A stretch of 10,022 nucleotides of DNA from Eubacteriales Family XIII. Incertae Sedis bacterium (lineage in GTDB: Bacteria; Bacillota; Clostridia; Peptostreptococcales; Anaerovoracaceae): assembly GCA_031254995.1 (NCBI GenBank), contig JAIRTJ010000151.1:1-10022 (forward strand), written 5' to 3'. Both the position numbers and the translations under genes were made by a program. Positions 1-4,887 of the stretch are shown piece by piece. Every line of letters begins with the position of its first letter. Position 1 is the stretch's first letter. The notes under the pieces were generated by a model. The model was not told the origin of the DNA and did not search any database. It saw only the letters and a program-made list of their open reading frames with translations.

Positions 1-151
1 CATCCACATAGCTGCGCATAAAGCCCATCACCATGTCCATCATCTGGAACATCTCCGGCTCCTCCAGGGCGATATCGCAGTATAAATCCTCGGTGCCGCG
101 CAGGTACTGGAAGCGCTCAAACAGGCTTACCCATCCGCCGATGATGAATTT
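1..151 (-). pseudogene. Uroporphyrinogen decarboxylase/methyltransferase-like fragment, 5'-truncated
   Basis: Read on the minus strand, about 50 codons are open. They begin FIIGGWVSLFERFQYLRG and continue with an acidic stretch, then MFQMMDMVMGFMRSYVD. The Gly-Trp, LFER, F/YLRG and 'D.A.EEPE.' pattern resembles the middle of the uroporphyrinogen-III decarboxylase (URO-D)/MtaA-like superfamily, which includes haem-pathway decarboxylases and corrinoid methyltransferases of about 340-380 residues. A TAA stop lies in frame at 152-154, two codons before the recognisable homology. No ATG, GTG or TTG start lies upstream of the conserved motif, so roughly the first third of the protein is missing. 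The rest would run off the left edge. Its codons (CTG for Leu, CGC for Arg) also look unlike the TTG-rich neighbours. It could be a decayed gene, a relic of transfer, or an assembly join. The family call rests on motif recall only. Confidence 0.5.
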
Positions 152-160
152 TTAATGAAA

Positions 161-178
161 TTTTCGCTCGCGCGAAAA
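161..178. repeat. Perfect 7-bp inverted repeat at the hpf promoter
   Basis: The arms TTTTCGC (161-167) and GCGAAAA (172-178) flank a 4-base centre. The centre lies about 39 bp upstream of the predicted hpf transcription start, where a -35 element would normally sit. No convincing -35 hexamer is present. It could be a regulator-binding site or a small hairpin from an upstream transcript. There is no T-run on the plus strand to make it a clear terminator. Confidence 0.45.
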
Positions 179-193
179 AATCAAATCCGAATA

Positions 194-202
194 TGTTATA
201 TT
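194..202 (+). promoter_or_regulatory. Putative extended -10 promoter for hpf
   Basis: TG (194-195), one base, then TATATT (197-202) fits the extended -10 pattern TGnTATAAT with one mismatch. The position where a -35 would lie (about 174-179) is A-rich and does not match TTGACA, which is compatible with an extended -10 promoter or with activator dependence. The start point would be near 209, giving a leader of about 64 nt before the hpf ATG at 273. This is a motif reading only. Confidence 0.45.
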
Positions 203-215
203 AATAGAGGAAGCG

Positions 216-229
216 CATGAACATTCATG
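216..229. repeat. 14-bp palindrome in the hpf leader
   Basis: CATGAA (216-221) and TTCATG (224-229) are perfect 6-bp arms around two bases. The site starts about 7 bp after the predicted start point of hpf, a common position for a repressor operator. It could equally be a weak leader hairpin or chance. Confidence 0.35.
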
Positions 230-272
230 TCGGTCGTCGAGCGATCGTCGCCGGCGGAAAGGAAGGCAATCA

Positions 273-803
273 ATGAAAGTGATCATTACGGGTAAAAATT
301 TCAACGCAAGCGACCACCTTCGAGATACGATCGAATCGAAGTTCGCGAAGTTAAGCAAATATTTTTCGGACGACATCGTATCGAATATAACGCTCTCCTT
401 GGAGAAAGGCAGGCAGAAGATCGAGGCTACCATAAACGCCAAGGGCACCATGTTTCGCGCGGAGGATACGACAAACGACATCTACAGCGGCGTCGATCGG
501 GTGGTGGACAAACTGTCCGGCCAAATGTCCAAATACAAGAGCAAGCTCATCAAACGTCACAAGGACAACAAGGCCATCTTGTTTGACGACCTTCCTGACG
601 CGAGCGACGAGCAGGAGCGCGACTTGATCATCGCCAGACGAAAGAAATTCGAATTGCTCCCCATGTCTACGGAAGAGGCGATCTTGCAGATGGAACTGCT
701 TCAACATACATTCTTCGTGTTTTTGAACATGGAGACGAACGGGATCGGCGTCGTCTACAAGCGAAACGACGAGAATTACGGTCTGCTTGAAACGGAGATT
801 TGA
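273..803 (+). CDS. hpf: Long-form ribosome hibernation promoting factor (HPF)
   Basis: This cytoplasmic protein binds the 30S decoding region in stationary phase or stress and pairs 70S ribosomes into inactive 100S dimers. At 176 residues it has the normal length of long HPF. Residues 1-98 form the S30AE/YfiA-type ribosome-binding domain, starting MKVIITGKNF with a basic end (SKYKSKLIKRHK). Residues 99-120 are an acidic linker. Residues 121-176 are the C-terminal dimerisation domain with its signature: KKFELLPMSTEEAILQMELL, then HTFFVFLNMET, then VVYKRNDENYGLLE. The ATG at 273 is chosen because AAGGAAGG (259-266) lies 6 bases upstream and the protein begins exactly where the family does. It is a single-gene unit with a putative extended -10 promoter and two palindromes upstream and a terminator-like hairpin downstream. 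HPF genes are typically induced by starvation or stress; here that is inference. Confidence 0.95.
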   Translation: MKVIITGKNFNASDHLRDTIESKFAKLSKYFSDDIVSNITLSLEKGRQKIEATINAKGTMFRAEDTTNDIYSGVDRVVDKLSGQMSKYKSKLIKRHKDNKAILFDDLPDASDEQERDLIIARRKKFELLPMSTEEAILQMELLQHTFFVFLNMETNGIGVVYKRNDENYGLLETEI

Positions 804-831
804 CGCTTTTCGCGCGAATGATGAATGATCG

Positions 832-886
832 CGGCGGCGAGATGCAATTGCTCAGGGGCAAGGCTGTTCGCCGCCGTTCGTTTTCG
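832..886 (+). terminator. Possible hpf terminator hairpin
   Basis: CGGCGGCGA (832-840) and TCGCCGCCG (868-876) are perfect 9-bp arms. The 27-base loop itself contains a smaller TTGC/GCAA stem. A moderately T-rich tail (TTCGTTTTC, 877-885) follows. The place, 29 bases after the hpf stop, fits intrinsic termination. The long loop and interrupted T-tract make it weaker than a textbook terminator. Confidence 0.4.
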
Positions 887-923
887 GTCGCCGCTCGCTA
901 TCGAATATCTCATCGCGTTGCGC

Positions 924-978
924 GGTTTTCAAAAATTCTGTATCTGAAAATCGAGCGCGCAAAAAATTTTTGAAAATC
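924..978. repeat. 12-bp AT-rich inverted repeat with three TGAAAAYC boxes
   Basis: TTTTCAAAAATT (926-937) is the exact reverse complement of AATTTTTGAAAA (965-976), separated by 27 bases. The box TGAAAATC occurs at 945-952 and again at 971-978, 26 bp apart. An inverted near-copy (GGTTTTCA, 924-931) lies 21 bp before the first. The spacings are close to whole or half helical turns. The element ends 22 bp upstream of the -35 hexamer of the cdaA promoter, a position suited to an activator or looping repressor. It could also be simple AT-rich UP-element DNA or a hairpin in read-through RNA. Confidence 0.5.
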
Positions 979-1000
979 CTGCTTTGAGACAAATATGTAA

Positions 1001-1029
1001 TTGCAAATTCCTGCGTTTTTTTGTATAGT
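1001..1029 (+). promoter_or_regulatory. Sigma-70/sigma-A type promoter for the cdaA cluster
   Basis: The -35 TTGCAA (1001-1006) and -10 TATAGT (1024-1029) are separated by the ideal 17 bp. The hexamers match the consensus TTGACA and TATAAT at four and five of six positions. An overlapping TATATT (1029-1034) is an alternative -10. The start point would be near 1036. The surrounding DNA is the most AT-rich part of the window. This is probably the main promoter for cdaA to glmS, and perhaps on through sahH. Confidence 0.65.
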
Positions 1030-1044
1030 ATATTGTAGGTTTGC

Positions 1045-1086
1045 GCGCGTTCCTCAAGCGTCGGCGATACAGACGTTTGAGCGCGC
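1045..1086 (+). promoter_or_regulatory. Strong stem-loop in the cdaA leader RNA
   Basis: CTCAAGCGTC (1053-1062) pairs with GACGTTTGAG (1072-1081): ten pairs with one G-U wobble, around a 9-base loop (GGCGATACA). After a 3-base bulge on the 5' side (1050-1052), GCGCG (1045-1049) pairs with CGCGC (1082-1086) to extend the stem. It begins about 9 nt after the predicted start point. No T-run follows, so it is not a simple terminator. It may stabilise the 5' end of the mRNA, bind a protein, or be part of a larger regulatory fold covering the rest of the long leader. Confidence 0.5.
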
Positions 1087-1200
1087 CCGATGTTTCGCGC
1101 ATAGCGGTTCGTCGAGCGGAGCGGGCGCGCCGTTCGCGGGCACGGATACGCGGATACTGCGGATCGGGTGCAACGATTCGCGCTTGCCGCCGGGGATAAA

Positions 1201-2046
1201 ATGCAAGAATTCTTTACAAATCTCGTTTCGGGTATAAGCGTTTGGGATGTCGCGGACATCGCCATTATCGCCTTCGTGTTGTACAAAATACTCGGATTCA
1301 TCCGGGAAACAAGGGCGGAGCAGCTCATCAAGGGGTTGCTGATCCTCATCGTCGCAACGTTTCTCTCAGGCGTCCTGCATCTTAACGCGCTGAATTGGAT
1401 ACTCAAAGGCGCCATGCAATTCGGCGTGATCGCGCTCGTGATCGTGTTCCAGCCCGAATTGCGTCGCGGACTCGAATACGTCGGCAGGAGCAAATTCATC
1501 CGGCCGCAGTTCGCGGTGATGGACAAGGAAAACGTCAAGACGATGGTCTCCGCAGTCGTAAAGGCGGTCGACCGCTTTTCCGTCAGCAAGACGGGCGCGC
1601 TCATCATCATGGAACGGGAGATCGCGCTGAACGATTACGCGGAAACCGGCGTCATCGTAAACGCGGAGCTGTCCGCGGAGCTCTTGGGAAACATCTTCTA
1701 CGTCGGCGCGCCGCTTCACGACGGGGCGGCGATCATCAGGGGCGATATGCTCTTCGCCGCCGCCTGCGTTCTGCCGTTGACCGAAAAAAAGGATTTGCCC
1801 ACGGAACTCGGGACGCGGCATCGCGCGGGTATCGGCATCACGGAAGTATCAGACGCGTTGGCCATCATCGTCTCGGAGGAGACGGGCATTATTTCATCTG
1901 CGTTCAACGGCAATCTGACGAGGTTTTTGGACGTCAAGACGTTGGAAAAGAATATTTTGAATATGTACTTAAGTGAGAAACCGGATAACAAAAAATTCTC
2001 GTTTTTGAATTTTTTCGGGAAAGAAAAGCGCAATGTTTCAAAATAA
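1201..2046 (+). CDS. cdaA: Membrane diadenylate cyclase CdaA
   Basis: CdaA condenses two ATP into c-di-AMP, the second messenger controlling potassium uptake, osmolyte transport and cell-wall balance in Bacillota. From the ATG at 1201 it is 281 residues, the usual size. Three hydrophobic segments lie near residues 16-34, 43-62 and 71-85. The cytoplasmic DAC domain covers about 95-240 and carries both catalytic signatures: DGA at 174-176 (within PLHDGAAIIR) and RHR at 206-208 (within GTRHRAGIG). A GTG at 1168 would add 11 residues, but the ATG is preferred because GGGGAT (1192-1197) lies just upstream and the protein then starts like known CdaA. The last 14 bases overlap cdaR, which suggests translational coupling. 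A promoter and stem-loop lie upstream. All key motifs are intact, so activity is expected. Confidence 0.96.
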   Translation: MQEFFTNLVSGISVWDVADIAIIAFVLYKILGFIRETRAEQLIKGLLILIVATFLSGVLHLNALNWILKGAMQFGVIALVIVFQPELRRGLEYVGRSKFIRPQFAVMDKENVKTMVSAVVKAVDRFSVSKTGALIIMEREIALNDYAETGVIVNAELSAELLGNIFYVGAPLHDGAAIIRGDMLFAAACVLPLTEKKDLPTELGTRHRAGIGITEVSDALAIIVSEETGIISSAFNGNLTRFLDVKTLEKNILNMYLSEKPDNKKFSFLNFFGKEKRNVSK

Positions 2047-3352
2047 CAAGATGAATTTGATCTTATCCATCGCGGCTGCCGTCATCATCTGGGCGTACGT
2101 CATCACGGCGGTCAACCCCGTCGATGATCGAGTGATCGGCAATGTGCCGGTCGAGTTGATCAATTTGGATGCTCTTGCGGACGACGGTTTGACCGTATCC
2201 CCGACGCAGACCTATACCGTGGATGTAGCCGTACGCGGACAGCGTTCGGAATTGTCCAAACTGAACTCGAGCGATTTCAGCGTCACCGCGAATTTGAAGG
2301 GATTTTCCAAGGGGACGCATTCCGTCGACGTGCTCGTCGCGGAGTCGGAGAAATTCACAATTACAGAGGTGAGACCTAAGCGAATAGACATCGTCGTCGA
2401 GGATTTGGTGACCGCGCTCAAGCCGATTCGCCTCAGTTACAGCGGAAAGTTCCCGGAAAACACGGAGCCGGGATTCCTGTCGCTGTCGCCGCAGGAGATC
2501 GAGATCGCGGGAACGCGAGAGCAGGTGGACAGCGTCTCGTTCATCGAGGCGAAGGTGGACGTCGCCGATCTGCGGGAGGAAGAGCGAACGCTGACGGTGA
2601 ACGCCGTGCCCGTCAAAAATAACGGCGAGGCCGTCTACAATCTCCGATTGTCGCAGACGACCATCGACGTGACGGCCGCGCTCTGCACGGTCAAGGAGGT
2701 TCCGCTTGTCGTCAATCTCGTCGGCGAGCCGCCCGAGGGCATCGAGGTGACGAAGAAGGATATTCCGGAGACCATATTCATCAGGGGATCCGCAGGTGTG
2801 TTGTCCGGCATAAAGGAGATCGTCGCGAACGACATAAACATCGGCAGCCTGCGCGAGACGGCCATCATCACGCCCATCCTGAATCTGCCGTCCTTCGTGG
2901 AATTGGCGAACGTCTCGCGAAATCCGGTCGTCACCATAGAGGTCGAGGGCGTCGTGGCGAAAAATCTTTCCTACGGAGCGGATGAGATCGAAATCGTAGG
3001 TCCCGTATCCGGGTACGCCGCGCACTTGAGCTCTGCGGAGATCACCGTGACCGTGTTCGGGAGCAAGGATCAGATAGAAGCCTTTGAGAAGAAGGATTTG
3101 AGTCTTTACATAGAGCTCCGAGAGGATGATTACGCGGAAACATCGGTGTCCGCGGAGATCAAATTCAAATACGAAAAACCATTGAAGCGTGCGGAATCGA
3201 ATCCTTCGCGCGCACAGGTCGTCATCGAAGGCTCCGAGGAAGAAGACGACTCATCCGGCGCGAACGGCACGAGCGGCGCGATCGACGCGGGAACGAACGC
3301 GGGCGAGACGGAAGCGACGAACGCGGGCAGTCGAACAGGTGTTCGACGATAG
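2033..3352 (+). CDS. cdaR: YbbR-domain regulator of c-di-AMP synthesis, CdaR
   Basis: CdaR is an extracytoplasmic partner that binds CdaA at the membrane and tunes its activity. The 439-residue product begins with a short cytoplasmic N-terminus and one hydrophobic helix (about 9-27), which is likely an uncleaved signal anchor. Beta-rich repeats of about 85 residues follow, at roughly 34-123, 127-213, 219-304 and 316-398; four YbbR domains is my estimate. Repeated cues are strings such as 'VDVAVRG', 'IEIAGTREQVDSV', 'IFIRGSAGVLSGI' and 'VTVFGSKDQIEAF'. Residues 400-439 form an acidic then Gly/Ala/Thr/Asn-rich tail of low complexity, beyond the last domain. The ATG at 2033 sits inside the end of cdaA, with GGGAAAG (2017-2023) upstream; an ATG at 2051 is a weaker alternative. 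Order and overlap with cdaA match the conserved operon. Confidence 0.93.
   Translation: MFQNNKMNLILSIAAAVIIWAYVITAVNPVDDRVIGNVPVELINLDALADDGLTVSPTQTYTVDVAVRGQRSELSKLNSSDFSVTANLKGFSKGTHSVDVLVAESEKFTITEVRPKRIDIVVEDLVTALKPIRLSYSGKFPENTEPGFLSLSPQEIEIAGTREQVDSVSFIEAKVDVADLREEERTLTVNAVPVKNNGEAVYNLRLSQTTIDVTAALCTVKEVPLVVNLVGEPPEGIEVTKKDIPETIFIRGSAGVLSGIKEIVANDINIGSLRETAIITPILNLPSFVELANVSRNPVVTIEVEGVVAKNLSYGADEIEIVGPVSGYAAHLSSAEITVTVFGSKDQIEAFEKKDLSLYIELREDDYAETSVSAEIKFKYEKPLKRAESNPSRAQVVIEGSEEEDDSSGANGTSGAIDAGTNAGETEATNAGSRTGVRR
3293..3328 (+). repeat. In-frame 24-base direct repeat in the cdaR tail
   Basis: ACGAACGCGGGC occurs at 3293-3304 and 3317-3328, exactly 24 bases apart. In the cdaR frame it encodes TNAG twice (residues 421-424 and 429-432, in TNAGETEATNAGS). 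Slippage here would change tail length by eight residues without shifting the frame. Confidence 0.6.
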
Positions 3353-3432
3353 AGGCGAGCGTTTCGCGGAAATCGGAAGCCTGCGACTGTCGAGGCGATG
3401 CGTTTCCCGCGAATCTTCGAGGATGCAAAAGC

Positions 3433-3437
3433 GAGGG
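3433..3437 (+). promoter_or_regulatory. Ribosome binding site setting the glmM start
   Basis: GAGGG lies 5 bases before the ATG at 3443. It selects this start over the in-frame ATG at 3398, which would add a 15-residue extension not typical of GlmM. Confidence 0.7.
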
Positions 3438-3442
3438 AAAAT

Positions 3443-4798
3443 ATGCGAAAACTATTCGGAACCGACGGCGTGAGAGGTGTGGCAAATGAGGATCTTTCAC
3501 CTGATTTGGCCTATCGCTTGGGGCGTGCGTGCGTCTGTGCGCTCGGAGGCGAGGTCTCGAAAGTCTGCCCGTCGGTTCTGATCGGCAAGGATACGCGCGT
3601 ATCCGGGGACTTGCTCGAGGACAGCTTGAGCGCCGGCATCATGTCCGCCGGAGGGCGCGTTATAAAGCTCGGGGTAATTCCGACGCCTGCCGTCGCCTAT
3701 CTCGTTCCGACCTTGGGCTCGGACTTCGGCGCGATGATTTCGGCTTCCCACAATCCGTTCGAATACAACGGGATCAAGTTTTTCGACGGCGCCGGATACA
3801 AGTTGGACGACGCCGACGAGGATGAGATCGAGACGATGATCATGCGCGATGCGACGCCGGACAGACGCGTCGTCGGCGCGGAGGTCGGGTACGCGCGCGA
3901 TCAATCCGAGGACGCATTGCGTCGGTACGCGGATCATCTGCTCGCGGACATGCGCGCGGATATTCGCGGTATGCGGCTCGTCGTCGATTGCGCGAACGGA
4001 GCTTCCGTGCGCGCGGCGCAGATCGTCTTCGAGGAATTGGGCGCGGAGACCGTGTTCATCGGTTGCGATCCGAACGGTCTCAACATAAACGCAAACGTCG
4101 GATCCACGCACCCCGAGACCCTGAGGGAAGCTGTCTTGGAGACGGGCGCCGACATTGGACTGGCCTTTGACGGCGACGCGGATCGACTCATCGCCGCGGA
4201 CGAAACCGGAGCGATCATTGACGGGGACAAGATCCTCTGCATCTGCGGTCTGTACATGAAACGTTGCGGGACGCTGAAAAACAATTTGATTACGACTACC
4301 GTGATGAGCAACATCGGGCTTCGTCTCGCGCTGAAAGACGCGGGCATCGATATGCAGACGGCAGACGTGGGCGACAGATACGTTTTGGATATGATGCGCA
4401 GTACGGGCAGCGTTTTGGGCGGCGAGCAGTCGGGACACGTCATATTCTTGCGACGAAACACGACGGGCGACGGCATCTTTGCCGCGTTGCGTCTGCTCGA
4501 GGCGATCAGGGACACGGGCTTGCCGGCGTCGGCAGCCGCGTCCGCGATGCGCGTCTATCCGCAGGTTCTGAAAAACGCCCGCGTCCTTGACAAGAACAAA
4601 GGCAGATACCTGAGCGATCCCGAGATATGCATCGCCATAGAGAAAGCGGAGAAGCAGATGGACGGAGAGGGTCGGATTTTGATTCGCGCGTCGGGGACCG
4701 AGCCGTTGGTGCGCGTCATGTTGGAAGGCGCGGACAGGGATTCTCTCGAGCGAACGGCCGGGGAATTGGCGAGCCTCATCGAAAAGAAATTGGGCTGA
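3443..4798 (+). CDS. glmM: Phosphoglucosamine mutase GlmM
   Basis: GlmM converts glucosamine-6-phosphate to glucosamine-1-phosphate, the second step towards UDP-GlcNAc for peptidoglycan. The 451 residues fit the family. It starts with the hallmark MRKLFGTDGVRGVAN. The phosphoserine loop is ISASHNPFEYNG with the catalytic serine at 102. The metal-binding loop is DGDADR at 243-248. The sugar-binding loop is GGEQSGH at 326-332. The C-terminal phosphate-binding loop is RASGTEP at 415-421. All catalytic residues are present. It follows cdaR by 90 bases, with no terminator seen, and its product supplies the pathway served by glmS downstream. In Bacillus and Listeria relatives GlmM binds the CdaA cyclase domain and lowers c-di-AMP production, so the gene order probably reflects a physical link as well; that is carried over from those species. 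Confidence 0.97.
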   Translation: MRKLFGTDGVRGVANEDLSPDLAYRLGRACVCALGGEVSKVCPSVLIGKDTRVSGDLLEDSLSAGIMSAGGRVIKLGVIPTPAVAYLVPTLGSDFGAMISASHNPFEYNGIKFFDGAGYKLDDADEDEIETMIMRDATPDRRVVGAEVGYARDQSEDALRRYADHLLADMRADIRGMRLVVDCANGASVRAAQIVFEELGAETVFIGCDPNGLNINANVGSTHPETLREAVLETGADIGLAFDGDADRLIAADETGAIIDGDKILCICGLYMKRCGTLKNNLITTTVMSNIGLRLALKDAGIDMQTADVGDRYVLDMMRSTGSVLGGEQSGHVIFLRRNTTGDGIFAALRLLEAIRDTGLPASAAASAMRVYPQVLKNARVLDKNKGRYLSDPEICIAIEKAEKQMDGEGRILIRASGTEPLVRVMLEGADRDSLERTAGELASLIEKKLG

Positions 4799-4874
4799 AT
4801 AAACGACGGTTGCGGTACGCGGACGAAGGCGATTCGCGTTCGCGAGAGATCGGCGATATCGAATACATGAGATC

Positions 4875-4881
4875 GGGGTGA
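4875..4881 (+). promoter_or_regulatory. Ribosome binding site setting the glmS start
   Basis: GGGGTGA ends directly before an in-frame ATG at 4882 (zero spacing, unusable) and 6 bases before the ATG at 4888. Only the second start is correctly spaced, and only it puts cysteine next to the initiator Met as the amidotransferase mechanism requires. Confidence 0.8.
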
Positions 4882-4887
4882 ATGACA

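Larger units (their letters stand above)
804..1200. other. Non-coding interval between hpf and cdaA
   Basis: I see no credible gene in these 397 bases; the open frames lack family features and cross the promoter. In order the interval holds a GC-rich hairpin (832-876), an AT-rich inverted repeat (924-978), a promoter (1001-1029) and a strong stem-loop (1045-1086). These are listed separately. A degenerate 8-bp triplet repeat (ACGGATAC, GCGGATAC, TGCGGATC) follows at 1142-1165. The first half ends one unit (hpf); the second half is the control region and a predicted leader of about 165 nt for the cdaA cluster. I do not recognise a known riboswitch, including the ydaO c-di-AMP class, in the leader. 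Confidence 0.6.

Noticed and set aside
1030..1200. ydaO/c-di-AMP riboswitch in the cdaA leader
   Set aside because: No conserved ydaO core strings were recognised; only a simple bulged stem-loop is evident. An Rfam search would settle it.
1001..1237. A 78-codon plus-strand frame across the cdaA leader
   Set aside because: It begins in the -35 element, overlaps the cdaA start in another frame and has no ribosome site or family features.
852..1610. A 252-codon minus-strand frame opposite the leader and cdaA
   Set aside because: It overlaps the well-supported cdaA coding region, has low-complexity Arg/Ser/Thr-rich composition and no recognisable motifs; typical antisense shadow of GC-rich genes.
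3398..3442. Upstream ATG giving GlmM a 15-residue N-terminal extension
   Set aside because: The family starts at MRKLFGTDGVRG, and GAGGG is correctly placed for the ATG at 3443.
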